Assembly (NCBI RefSeq): GCF_002811925.1
Contig: NZ_NPDS01000011.1
Span: 30,513-94,512 of the forward strand
Origin: Leptospira barantonii
GTDB lineage: Bacteria > Spirochaetota > Leptospiria > Leptospirales > Leptospiraceae
DNA: 64,000 nucleotides
Direction: 5' to 3'
Below the pieces are notes generated by a model. It saw only the letters and a program-made list of their open reading frames with translations. It was not told the origin of the DNA and searched no databases. The position numbers and the translations under genes are program-made. The first letter of the stretch is position 1; each line of letters starts with the position of its first letter. Shown piece after piece: positions 23,324-49,170 of the stretch.

Positions 23324-23356
23324 CCCGTCTTTCTTTCCTCTAAAATTCTAAAACCG

Positions 23357-24463
23357 CTATTTTTGAATCAACTTCACCGGAAGTTCGAGCATCGTTTTCT
23401 CCCGGTAGATACGGAGCTTGATCTTGCCCCCAAGTCCCACTATTCCAACCTGTTCACGCAGATCATTAATATTTTTGATCGGGGCTCCGTTCGCCTCGAG
23501 AATAAAATCATAACGTTTGATTCCTCCGAGTTCCGCCGAAGACTGAGGATCCATATCGTAAACGAGAACCCCCGTCCAAGAATCGGGAATGCCCAATGCG
23601 ATTCTATGATCGGGAAGCGGAACCGTAGCCATCACGCCGAGAATCGCCGGACGAATATGTCTGCCTTGATTAGACTCGATCATTCGGATAATCTTCAAAG
23701 CATAATTGCTCGGAATCGCAAAACCGATGCCGGAGTTACGACCAGTTTCGCTTCGGATCAAACGGTTGATCCCGATCACTTCTCCGTAGATGTTTAAGAG
23801 CGGACCTCCGCTACTTCCCGGGTTGATCATGCTGTCCGTTTGGATATGAGTCTGACCGGTTTCGTCCAGATCCTCCCTGTATTTCGCTGAGACCACGCCG
23901 ACGCTGAAGGAACGTTCGAGACCGAAGGGAGAACCGATCGCGATCGCCCAATCTCCCACTTCGATCCGGTCCGAATCTCCGAAAACGATGGGACGCAAAC
24001 CGGAACCTTCTCGGATTTTTAAAAGAGCGATGTCCGCGCGTTCGTGGCTTCCCACGTATTTCGCGGAATGAACGCTACCGTTCGAGGTGATGACTTCGAT
24101 ACTTTCCGCACCTTCGATGACGTGGTAGTTGGTAACTATATAACCTTTTTCATGAACGAAAAAACCGCTTCCGAAGGAAGCCAGTCTTTCGTTTCTGAAA
24201 TCGAAGTAGTGATACGGGCTTGTGATCGATTCGCTTTTTTTCGTGCGAATGGAAACGACCGAATCCTTAACGAGATGATAGACGTTGCGAAAGGAATTCT
24301 GGATTTCGATCGCCGACTTTTGTTCGCCCGGATTGATCGGTCTTTTGCCGGAGAAAAGAGAAGACAACGAACATTCCTTGGGAAAAATCAGGATCAAAAT
24401 GAGAGCGACCAAAAGAATTCCGTTGAAGACGACAACCTTAGGAAGTGAACGTATAAATTCCAT
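23357..24463 (-). CDS. DegP/HtrA-like serine protease with PDZ domain
   Basis: The 368-residue form starts at ATG 24461-24463, AGG lying seven bases upstream. It has one N-terminal transmembrane anchor (about 9-28) and a trypsin-like domain with triad H114 (TNYHVIEG), D144 (ERADIALLKI) and S218 (NPGSSGGPL), then one PDZ domain (about 265-365). This is the DegS/HtrA layout: inner-membrane anchored, periplasmic active site, envelope stress proteolysis. The frame can be extended to 24565, but that would overlap the divergent gene and adds no recognised sequence. Confidence 0.9.
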   Translation of the reverse strand: MEFIRSLPKVVVFNGILLVALILILIFPKECSLSSLFSGKRPINPGEQKSAIEIQNSFRNVYHLVKDSVVSIRTKKSESITSPYHYFDFRNERLASFGSGFFVHEKGYIVTNYHVIEGAESIEVITSNGSVHSAKYVGSHERADIALLKIREGSGLRPIVFGDSDRIEVGDWAIAIGSPFGLERSFSVGVVSAKYREDLDETGQTHIQTDSMINPGSSGGPLLNIYGEVIGINRLIRSETGRNSGIGFAIPSNYALKIIRMIESNQGRHIRPAILGVMATVPLPDHRIALGIPDSWTGVLVYDMDPQSSAELGGIKRYDFILEANGAPIKNINDLREQVGIVGLGGKIKLRIYREKTMLELPVKLIQK

Positions 24464-24527
24464 AATAGAACCTAAATTCGATTCTCCTTGTTCGAAGAAC
24501 AAGTGTAAATCGAAAACCGCACATCGA

Positions 24528-25565
24528 TTGGGAAGAATCGCAATTCTCCTTTTTTTATGTTTCACTCTTGAGAACTGCGTGGGTTATCTCTGGCACTTGG
24601 GAACGGGACAACTCGACATTTTGCTAAAACGAAAATCGATCGAAACGATCCTGCAAGATCCGTCCGCAAAGGAAGAATTAAAAACAAAACTCAGAGAAGT
24701 GGAATCCTTTCGGGAATACGGAATCAAGGAACTTTCACTCGCTCCAGCCGCCGGATTCAAGTCCTTCGTTCAACTCGACCGGGAAGAATTGGGTTGGCAC
24801 GTATCCGCTTGTTATCCTCTCAAGTTGGAATCTTATACTTGGTGGTTTCCGATCGCCGGAACGGTTCCTTACAAAGGATTTTTCGATTTGGAAAAAACGA
24901 AAAAGGAAGAGCAAGAACTCAAAGAGAAAGGATTCGACACAAGAATCAGAATCACCGCCGGTTATTCCACGCTCGGCTGGTTCGAAGATCCGATTTTCTC
25001 TTCACAATTGGACGATACAAAACCTCACGAGATCGCCTCACTCGTGTTTCACGAGATGGCGCACGCAACCGTATATTTTCCGGGAGATTCTCTCTTTAAC
25101 GAGAGTTATGCGAGTTTCGTCGAAGAGGAAGGAGCGTTTCATTATCTGGAATCGGTGGAAGGAAAAGAAAGTCCGATTAAAAAAGAGATTCTTTTGAAAA
25201 AGGAAGAATCTAAAAAACTCAAAGTTTTACTCGTGGAAACCGCGGGTAAACTTAGAAAGTTATACGAAGGTTCAGGTAGCGATTCCGAAAAACTCGAAGG
25301 CAAAAAAAGAATCTTGGAAGAATTTAAAAACTCACTTCTTTCCGCTAAGAGAGAATTCAAAACGATCCACTTGGACAAACTCGCTACGAGAAACTGGAAC
25401 AACGAAGACTTCGTAGGTTATCTTCGCTATCATTCCGGAACCGATTTTTTTCACCGCGAGTTTACAAAAGCGGATCGAAACTTTGCGAAGTTTCACGAAA
25501 GAATGCGAACGCTTGTGGATCTTTCCAACGAGGAAAGAAAGAAGTTGCTCGAAGCCGCGCGTTGA
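24528..25565 (+). CDS. Predicted aminopeptidase lipoprotein (DUF2265/Aminopep family)
   Basis: A 345-residue form starting at TTG 24528 gives a signal peptide ending LENC, a lipobox allowed in spirochaetes. The body shows the zinc motif HEMAH with downstream NESYASFVEEEG, plus GYSTLGWFEDPI, matching predicted aminopeptidases of the DUF2265/Aminopep family. Activity is unproven. An in-frame ATG at 24285 would place the start deep inside the opposing protease gene, so I prefer the shorter form, although its ribosome-binding site is weak. It leaves 64 bp for divergent promoters. Confidence 0.75.
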   Translation: MGRIAILLFLCFTLENCVGYLWHLGTGQLDILLKRKSIETILQDPSAKEELKTKLREVESFREYGIKELSLAPAAGFKSFVQLDREELGWHVSACYPLKLESYTWWFPIAGTVPYKGFFDLEKTKKEEQELKEKGFDTRIRITAGYSTLGWFEDPIFSSQLDDTKPHEIASLVFHEMAHATVYFPGDSLFNESYASFVEEEGAFHYLESVEGKESPIKKEILLKKEESKKLKVLLVETAGKLRKLYEGSGSDSEKLEGKKRILEEFKNSLLSAKREFKTIHLDKLATRNWNNEDFVGYLRYHSGTDFFHREFTKADRNFAKFHERMRTLVDLSNEERKKLLEAAR

Positions 25566-25585
25566 AGAAGGAAGCATGCGGTGAT

Positions 25586-25835
25586 CAAAGAAGTTTACGG
25601 AGATTTGTAGGAACTACTACGGTTGGTTCGCGGAAGTTTTAAGATATAATATTTATTAGAAATTTTGAATGTTCCGACAGGATTGGCCAATTTGTGTGGA
25701 CAAGTTTATGATTTTCTGATATAGGAAAATTTCCCGAAGTTTTCCCACAAGGCCCGCCTCCACCGCCCAATTCAGGGTGGGGGCGCCTTTGTATTCCTAC
25801 AAAATTGTCGGAACTACGACTGGTTCGTCGCGACT
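25586..25835. repeat. Decayed dispersed intergenic repeat, copy 2
   Basis: This copy contains TTGTAGGAACTACTACGG near 25604, TTTCTGATATAGG, CCCGCCTCCACCGCCC, GTGGGGGCGCC, GTATTCCTAC and GTCGGAACTACGAC. The order matches the copy at 20334-20654. The full gene-free stretch runs from 25566 to 25950; its remainder is AT-rich upstream sequence of the ankyrin gene. Confidence 0.6.
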
Positions 25836-25950
25836 AAACGATCGCTTAACGTAAGCAATTCTTATAAAATGACAGTCGTTTCAAGCACGGATTGCCTGTT
25901 AAAAAAGTAAAAATCTGTCCTTCACACATCGGGAATCGATATAAAAAAAT

Positions 25951-26973
25951 ATGAATGTTTTGCTAAAACTCGTATTCATTTTCGCCGCGAGCGTTTCCTG
26001 GAATTGTTTCTCTGTGTGGACGTTGTACGAAAACGTGAATAAACCCATTCGAATCCGAGAGAAAAATTTCCAGAACGATTATGGCCGTCAAAATCATCCG
26101 GATTACGAAACCTCTCCTAAATTTATCTACGGCGGAGTACGATCTTGGCTCGATCCTCATTTTTCAGCGGAATCAGCGATTCTACTGATAGCTGCAATCA
26201 TTGACTTTCCTCTTTGTTTGGTTATGGATACCATTCTTCTCCCGATTTCGGCTCCTCTCGCCGTAAACTATAATTGGAAAAAATCGTCGAGCGCTCTCAA
26301 AGCAAGTCCTCTGATAGTAAAAATCAAACGGAACGATACAACAAACGCCAGAAAGTTAATTCAGGAAGGTGCGGACGTCAATTTTAATTACTATGGCAGA
26401 TCGCCTTTGGGCTACGCGATCGAAAAAGGAAACATAGAAATCGTCCAACTACTTTTAGAAAAAGGAGCCGATGCGAACTCCGAATTCGATCAGGAACCTA
26501 TGCTCATACATGCCCAGCGTGTTGGAGGAATTCCGGACCCGGATATACGTTTAAAAATCATTCGACTCTTAGTGGAAAAAGGAAAGGCAAATCTTGAAAT
26601 TTCCTCTTCATCAGGCGGAAACAATAGACCTCTCCACGAAGCGGTCGACCTTTTCGGTTCAAAATATAAATATGAATATGCAAAATACTTTATAGAGAAC
26701 GGCGCCGATGTGAACGCCAAAGACGACGACGGTCAAACCCCCTTACATTTGGCGACCTATTTCGCGGAAGATAAAAAGGAAATCTTGAAGTTACTTTTAA
26801 AACACGGCGCAAAAATTAATTCTAAGAACAATCAGGGGCAAACGCCGTTACACATTGCAGCCCGAGGTTGGAACCGCCGCTGGTTGGTAGAATATTTTCT
26901 CAGCCAAGGCGCGAATCCGAATATAAAAGACAAATCGGGGAAAACTCCGTTCGAATACAAAACGGCCGATTGA
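25951..26973 (+). CDS. YceK/YidQ-like (DUF1375) lipoprotein fused to ankyrin repeats
   Basis: A 340-residue exported protein. The N-terminal signal ends SWNC (Cys 19), a possible spirochaetal lipobox. Residues about 58-110 carry YGGVRSWLD and IDFPLCLVMDTILLPI, matching the E. coli YceK signature (YPGV..., LDLPFSLVFDTLLLPID). From about 115 to the end are five or six ankyrin repeats, for example GADVNFNYYGRSPLGYAI, GADVNAKDDDGQTPLHLA and GANPNIKDKSGKTPF. Periplasmic ankyrin proteins can protect against catalase substrates or bind partners; function here is unknown. The ribosome-binding site is weak (GGAA about 14 bases upstream). Confidence 0.85.
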   Translation: MNVLLKLVFIFAASVSWNCFSVWTLYENVNKPIRIREKNFQNDYGRQNHPDYETSPKFIYGGVRSWLDPHFSAESAILLIAAIIDFPLCLVMDTILLPISAPLAVNYNWKKSSSALKASPLIVKIKRNDTTNARKLIQEGADVNFNYYGRSPLGYAIEKGNIEIVQLLLEKGADANSEFDQEPMLIHAQRVGGIPDPDIRLKIIRLLVEKGKANLEISSSSGGNNRPLHEAVDLFGSKYKYEYAKYFIENGADVNAKDDDGQTPLHLATYFAEDKKEILKLLLKHGAKINSKNNQGQTPLHIAARGWNRRWLVEYFLSQGANPNIKDKSGKTPFEYKTAD

Positions 26974-27025
26974 AACCGAACGTCGGAACGAATTTCAAAA
27001 GAAGATTCTTGAAATCGTCAACGTA

Positions 27026-27044
27026 GCCGCCCAAGTTCGGCGGC
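27026..27044. terminator. GC-rich hairpin between convergent genes
   Basis: GCCGCC and GGCGGC form a perfect 6-bp stem with a 7-nt loop between the ankyrin gene stop and the stop of the giant minus-strand gene. There is no adjacent T-tract, so terminator function is uncertain. Confidence 0.4.
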
Positions 27045-27084
27045 ACAAGTTTATCAACGACCGACTTCGTATCAAAATTACACT

Positions 27085-34863
<7,779 letters not shown>

Positions 34864-34866
34864 GAC

Positions 34867-35493
<627 letters not shown>

Positions 35494-35506
35494 AGTCGGT
35501 TTATCC

Positions 35507-38521
<3,015 letters not shown>

Positions 38522-38535
38522 GACTTCTGAACGAA

Positions 38536-38933
<398 letters not shown>

Positions 38934-39080
38934 GAGAATTTTTCGCGGAGCACTAAAAATCAGGGCAAAAACATATCCGTTAAAACTGATAAGTCCGCAA
39001 GTGTAGCAAACGATAGCTTGCATGAATCGGGGGAATAATTCTGGACAAAAAGCCGACTTCTACGATCCTTACGGGTACTC

Positions 39081-40084
<1,004 letters not shown>

Positions 40085-40111
40085 ACGCCCGATTTCCCTC
40101 TGGAGATAGAT

Positions 40112-42001
<1,890 letters not shown>

Positions 42002-42021
42002 CGAAAGAATATCGTTTTATT

Positions 42022-42636
42022 CTAATATGCAAAACTTCTTGTGCAGATCGTTCCGTTTAGACCCTTTGTGGGTCTGCGGATCGTGATCTCGCAGTTTGAG
42101 TTTGAAATCGTCGCAGGGCTACCCAACGCGTACCCCGTGTTCGTCTGAGAACCGGTTACGGTAAGATTCGTAGCGCTATAATTGAGGCTCGTCGTCGAGG
42201 AATTGTAGGAGCCGGACTCGGTCATCGTTCCCGTAATCGTATAATCCGAAGTCAACGTAAGACCGCTCCGAACAAAACTCGGAACGTTCGCGTCCAATAA
42301 AATCCTACAACTTTGAAATTGATACTGTAGATTTACGAGGGTATCGGTAGAAGGTTTCGTAAAACTTCCGGTGATCGTAACCTGACCGCCGCCCGGACAC
42401 GTATCGGTTGTGTTTTGTGCCGCGCCGTAGGTAAGAATCATATCGGTTCTGAATTTTCCCGCGGTGGCGACGATTCCCCAGGCAGTATCCGCGTCCTGAT
42501 TGGTTTGTCCGTAACTTCCGAGAAGACCGACTAAGGCCGCAAACTCGGCTCCGCTCAACTTGTCTTCTTCCTTCGATTTACAAGACACCGATCCGATCTC
42601 GATCAAAAGACAAAAAGCGACCAATCTGAGTAACAT
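42022..42636 (-). CDS. Leptospira-type lipoprotein of unknown function
   Basis: A 204-residue predicted lipoprotein: signal ending GSVSC (Cys 19) followed by a short charged linker KSKEEDKLSG. The remainder is Ser/Thr/Gly-rich with alternating beta-type segments (VTITGSFTKP, SDYTITGTMTESGSYN) and three further Cys. It resembles small secreted beta-sandwich lipoproteins, but I recognise no family. It is convergent with the GT39-like gene (20 bp between stops), divergent from the kinase at 42978. Confidence 0.75.
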   Translation of the reverse strand: MLLRLVAFCLLIEIGSVSCKSKEEDKLSGAEFAALVGLLGSYGQTNQDADTAWGIVATAGKFRTDMILTYGAAQNTTDTCPGGGQVTITGSFTKPSTDTLVNLQYQFQSCRILLDANVPSFVRSGLTLTSDYTITGTMTESGSYNSSTTSLNYSATNLTVTGSQTNTGYALGSPATISNSNCEITIRRPTKGLNGTICTRSFAY

Positions 42637-42977
42637 ACATTTTTCCTAATCAATCAAAATCTGAAATTCAAAACAAAACGCAAAGGAACAAACGATTCTT
42701 CCGTTTCCTCTTTTCATTGATTTAAAATGAAACAAATGTGTCAAGAGGTGTTCGAGATTATGAAATCGCATTCTTAGCGCCCTCTCGAACCGAATCCGGG
42801 TGCGAAAAAAAGGCGATTCCTTGTAAAAATCAGCGTCTTAAGAAATAAGATCCTATCTTTCATTCTCCGGTTCCTTTTTCAGTTCGGTTTAAAGCGTTAA
42901 AACTAAATGCAGGATTTTGAATATTCTATGTTGATTCTCGGAAAATAGATTGCCGGAATCCGGAAGGATGGTTAAAA
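42637..42977. other. Divergent upstream region, 341 bp without a gene
   Basis: It separates the divergent lipoprotein and sensor-kinase starts and should contain both promoters. I see AT-rich tracts and several GATTCC-type words but no convincing -35/-10 pair, RNA gene or repeat. Confidence 0.45.
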
Positions 42978-45023
42978 ATGACCTTGTTCTCAAGTAACAT
43001 GCAACCGTCTTGGATTATCCCTTCCATTCTTTTCGCATTAACGACGGTCATCATTCTAAACCTAGTCTATTTGTTTCTCTACTGGACGGAAAAACATAAG
43101 TTCCTTCTCTTCTGGTTTCTTTCCTGGTTTTTCCAATTGGTTTTCCTTTCGGGAAATTTATTCCGAGCGGCTGTCGAAGAAAACGCGTGGATTTCCGTTC
43201 TCATCCATTCTTCGGACGTGACACGCGCGTTCTTTTTACTCATGGGAACCTTTCTATTCGCCAAGAAAGCATTTCCAAAAACGATCTATTGGATTTTTCC
43301 GATCGGAATTTTTTGGACGGTTCTGGAAGAAATTTATTTCCCAGGTTCGGACCTTGCCTCGGCTCCGATTTATATCATCGTCGGCGGGGCCCATATCTAT
43401 TCCGGTTTGATTCTTCTCAAACTCCCTTCGACTCATTATAAGGGAACCTTAATCGGAGGTTGGAACTTCGTTCTTTGGGGAATTCATATCATCGACTATC
43501 CGCTTTTGAGACCGGTCCCCGAACTTGCGGTGTTCGGTTTTTTACTCGGGGGTCTGTTTCGTCTAACGAGTGCTATTTCAATTTTGATCATATACTTCGA
43601 ATGGTCCCGCGAAGCAGAGATCAGACTCGATTCCTTATATAAAAAAATCATCGACACTTCCCAGGAAGGAATTTGGATTTTGGATCGGGAGGGAAACACC
43701 ACCTTTGCCAATCACAAAATCGGAGAGTTATACGGAGTCGATCCGGACAAGATGGTCGGCCGAAACATCCTGGATATCGTAGAACCGGAACGAAGAAAGG
43801 CGGTGGCCGATCGTTTGGAAGCGAGAAAAAAGGGAATCACCGAAATTTCGGAATACAATTTCGTAAACGCAAAAGGCGAACAGAAATACGCGATCGCATC
43901 CGCCAACCCGCTCTACGACGATCAGGGAAATTACGACGGCGCGCTCGCGATGATCGTAGATATAACGTCTCTCAAAATCGTCGAGGAAAAACTCAGGGAA
44001 AGCGAAAGACAGATTTCGACGATCATCAGCAATATATCGGGAATCGTATATCGTTGTAAAAACGATCCGCCTCATTGGACGATGGAATACATCAGCGAAG
44101 GTTGTCTTCAACTCACCGGATATACGTCGTCGGATTTTGTGGATAAAAAAATATTAGATTTCGGTGATATAATCCTGGAAGAAGATCAGGAAGAGGTGGC
44201 AACGGGGGTTTCCTCTTCCGTGGAATCCCGGGCTCCGTATCAAATCACGTATAGAATCCGAAAGAAGGACGGAAGCATTCAGTGGTGTTTCGAACAAGGG
44301 ATCGGCGTTTTCGGGGCGGACGGAACACTTCAGGGTTTGGAAGGTGTGATCATAGACTACTCCCTTCCGAAACAAGCGGAAGAATTGATCAGCAATTCTC
44401 TCCGTGAAAAGGAACTTCTACTTCGGGAAATCCACCATAGAGTGAAAAACTATATGCAGGTTTTATCAAGTCTCATCGGTTTACAATCCGAGTATTCCCA
44501 AGATCCGAACGCGAAGAAGGTATTGGAAGACAGCCAAAATCGAATCGCCTCGATGGCGATGATTCACGAAACCTTATATTCAAAAAGTGTGGAGAGCCAG
44601 ACCTTTCTACCCGATTATATCCGAAAATTGATCTCGAATCTGATGCGTTTTTTCGGATACGACGACCAGGAACTTCAGATCGATATCTATTGCGATTCGA
44701 TCGTTCTCAACCAATCGATCCTGATCCCTCTCGGTTTAATACTCAACGAACTCATCACGAACTCGATGAAACACGCCTTCCCCAAAATTAGAGGTTTGAA
44801 AAAACTCAGCGTAAGTTTTAAACTGGACGAAAAGAATTATTCGCGTCTCGAAGTGACCGATAACGGTCCGGGGAAGTTTCCGAATTCTCAACCGAAAAAG
44901 GATTCCTTAGGAACCGAACTCGTACAATTGCTTACACATCAATTAAAAGGAACCTTGCAGGAATCCACGAACGCGGAAGGTTTTACGACGACCGTTTCCC
45001 TTCCTCCTACGATTCAAAAATGA
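42978..45023 (+). CDS. Membrane-bound PAS sensor histidine kinase (HisKA_2/HWE type)
   Basis: A 681-residue sensor. The N-terminus (about 10-215) has seven hydrophobic segments. Two PAS domains follow (about 225-335 and 340-460), including YSLPKQAEE linker, then a HisKA_2 H-box REIHHRVKNYMQVLSSLIGL with the phospho-His and a HATPase domain (ILNELITNSMKHAFP, VTDNGPG). This is the HWE/HisKA_2 class whose usual partner is a receiver or PAS-effector. No receiver gene is adjacent. GGAAGG occurs 11 bases upstream of the ATG. Confidence 0.92.
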   Translation: MTLFSSNMQPSWIIPSILFALTTVIILNLVYLFLYWTEKHKFLLFWFLSWFFQLVFLSGNLFRAAVEENAWISVLIHSSDVTRAFFLLMGTFLFAKKAFPKTIYWIFPIGIFWTVLEEIYFPGSDLASAPIYIIVGGAHIYSGLILLKLPSTHYKGTLIGGWNFVLWGIHIIDYPLLRPVPELAVFGFLLGGLFRLTSAISILIIYFEWSREAEIRLDSLYKKIIDTSQEGIWILDREGNTTFANHKIGELYGVDPDKMVGRNILDIVEPERRKAVADRLEARKKGITEISEYNFVNAKGEQKYAIASANPLYDDQGNYDGALAMIVDITSLKIVEEKLRESERQISTIISNISGIVYRCKNDPPHWTMEYISEGCLQLTGYTSSDFVDKKILDFGDIILEEDQEEVATGVSSSVESRAPYQITYRIRKKDGSIQWCFEQGIGVFGADGTLQGLEGVIIDYSLPKQAEELISNSLREKELLLREIHHRVKNYMQVLSSLIGLQSEYSQDPNAKKVLEDSQNRIASMAMIHETLYSKSVESQTFLPDYIRKLISNLMRFFGYDDQELQIDIYCDSIVLNQSILIPLGLILNELITNSMKHAFPKIRGLKKLSVSFKLDEKNYSRLEVTDNGPGKFPNSQPKKDSLGTELVQLLTHQLKGTLQESTNAEGFTTTVSLPPTIQK

Positions 45024-45027
45024 TCGT

Positions 45028-45867
45028 TTAAGCCGCGACCGTTTTTTCCGAATTCAACTTTTCTAATGTAGATCCGGAACTGTCCGATGTTCTCGAAGCG
45101 ATCTCCTCGAAAGTTTCCCTATATTTCTCGTGATTCGTTCCCATAACCTTATCCCAAAAATTGAAATAGAGGGAATAGTTGCAGTTGAAATACTTATGAT
45201 GCATGTTGTGATGTGTGGTCGTGTTATGCCAATTCGTGAACTTGCTTCTCAAAAACCAGGAAGGAAAAAGTTCGTAGGAAAGATGACCCAAAACGTTAAG
45301 CGAAGTCATATAAATAAAGAATACGATCATCGCTCCCTGATGTAAGGGAAGAATCACCGAAGCGAGCGGAATGATTCCGGATTCCACGATCGCCTCCAGG
45401 GGATGAAAGGAAAACGCGGCCCAAGGAGAAGGATTGGTGGACTTGTGATGGACCAAATGGAAACTTTTAAACAGAAGTTTGTGGTGCATCATCCGATGTG
45501 TCCAATAAAAATACGTGTCGTGAAGAAGGATCAACGCGAAGACGCTGAAGATCAGATAACCGATCCCGTAATCGGAAACGTTGTCATAAATCAAATTGTA
45601 TCCGTTTACTTGAGACCAAGCCGTGAATATTCCCGAAAGCGCGAAGATCACAAACGTAATCAGCGAGTATTTGACTTCGTGTAGAATTTTTTCCCTTTCC
45701 GGTTTTTTACCCTGAATCAGTTTGTGGGAAAGTTTTTTACCGAGGAGAATCCAAACGATCAGGAACGCGGTTCCGGCAAAGAGCAGATAACGTAACAACA
45801 GGGTTCCCCAGACGATTCCGAAAAAGCCGGAGTAACCGACCTTAGAAAGCAATTCTTCCATTTCCAT
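45028..45867 (-). CDS. Sterol desaturase/fatty acid hydroxylase family protein
   Basis: A 279-residue multi-pass membrane enzyme of the non-haem di-iron hydroxylase superfamily. Histidine clusters HDTYFYWTHRMMHH, HLVHHKS and HNTTTHHNMHH provide the metal ligands. Substrates are sterols, fatty acids or other lipids; the real one is unknown. The start overlaps no other gene, and it lies 37 bp downstream of the AraC-like gene on the same strand, suggesting the regulator may control it. Confidence 0.88.
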   Translation of the reverse strand: MEMEELLSKVGYSGFFGIVWGTLLLRYLLFAGTAFLIVWILLGKKLSHKLIQGKKPEREKILHEVKYSLITFVIFALSGIFTAWSQVNGYNLIYDNVSDYGIGYLIFSVFALILLHDTYFYWTHRMMHHKLLFKSFHLVHHKSTNPSPWAAFSFHPLEAIVESGIIPLASVILPLHQGAMIVFFIYMTSLNVLGHLSYELFPSWFLRSKFTNWHNTTTHHNMHHKYFNCNYSLYFNFWDKVMGTNHEKYRETFEEIASRTSDSSGSTLEKLNSEKTVAA

Positions 45868-45903
45868 TCTCCCCTTATCGATTTTGATTATGGACCGAAA
45901 CCC

Positions 45904-46996
45904 TCATTTAAGCTTGCTCTTTTCAAAATCGTTCAGGTTAATTTTCGGTTCCACGCGATTTTTTCTGTACTCTGTCGGCGTATAGGATGTAAGTTCCTTA
46001 AAAGCACGGTTGAAAGGTCCGAGGGATTGATACCCCAAGTCCATCGCGATTCGAATCACGGGGATCTCGTCCTTGTCGGAATTCAATAAAATTTCGCAGG
46101 CTTCCTGAATTCTATATCGGTTTAAAAAATCGTTAAAATTTCGGAAACCCAGATTGCCGTTGATCAACCTTCTGAGTTTGTATTCGTGCACCTGAAGTTC
46201 TTCCGCGAGGCTTCGAATCGTAAGACCTTCCGAACGATACATCTTCTCCTTTTCAAAAGCGTCTATGAGCTTTTTCTGAAGAACCGGATCGACCGGAGGA
46301 GTTTTCTCCTCTTCGACCGCACCTTCCCTTTTTTGAATCAGACCTTCCTTCAACTCGAACATCAGAAAGTGAAACGCAAGGATCAGTCCCCAAGCCAGAA
46401 TTCCGTTGATCAGATCCAGTATTTCGGATAATTCTTTTCCGCGTAAAAATAGGTGCGAAAAAATGTTAAGCGCAATCACAGTTCCGGAAATGAGAATGTG
46501 AATTTGTCTGAGTGTTCTTCTGGATTCGACGAGATCGTCCGTTCTTCCGATATACGTTTGTACGATCGCGGTCAAAACAAAACCGAGCGAGAAGATGGAT
46601 GGTAATAAAATTTGGGAAAGAATTCTTTCCGATTCCACCGGACCACGAAGCGAAATTTGTCCGAGTTCGGGATAAGTGACAACCGCAGAGATGATCAACT
46701 TGCCGGCCAATAAAAACCAAAACCAAGTTTTGATTTCGAAATGATCGTCAAACGCCGCTAAGGTGATCAGCCAATAAAAAAACGGAAGAGCCAAGAGGCA
46801 TAAAAAAAGAACGTTGCGGGCGATAAACGGAATTTTTACGTCCACGTCCAAGTTTAAGATCAGGTAAGCAAGAATGGTCAGTATAAAACATACCGCGATT
46901 CTTCCTCGAATATCATACCAATAACGCGCTATAAAAAAAATGAAAAGCGAAACGAGTCCGCCGATGGAAAAGAAATGGAGAATATTCGTAATTTCG

Positions 46997-47004
<8 letters not shown>
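45904..47004 (-). CDS. AraC-family regulator with N-terminal membrane domain
   Basis: A 366-residue protein. The first ~215 residues contain six or seven hydrophobic helices (LVSLFIFFIARYW, AYLILNLDVDV, LCLLALPFFYWLITLA, LIISAVVTY, LGFVLTAIVQTY and others). The C-terminal ~100 residues are an AraC-type double helix-turn-helix (IRSLAEELQVHEYKLRRLIN, IPVIRIAMDLGYQSLGPFNR, TSYTPTEYRK). Membrane sensing with direct DNA binding is the likely mode. The start overlaps the SDR-like gene by 8 bp. It precedes the sterol-desaturase-family gene. Confidence 0.9.
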
Positions 47005-49078
<2,074 letters not shown>

Positions 49079-49170
49079 GGCGCAGGGGTTCCTTGGGAAT
49101 GAAGTCCTAATCCACTCTTCCACGGAAGGTCTTTCTGTAAAAAGAAAAATGGACGGTCTACCGACCTCTT

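Noticed and set aside
24285..24527. Longer form of the aminopeptidase lipoprotein starting at ATG 24285
   Set aside because: It would overlap the divergent DegP-like gene by more than 150 bp and place the signal peptide far from the N-terminus.
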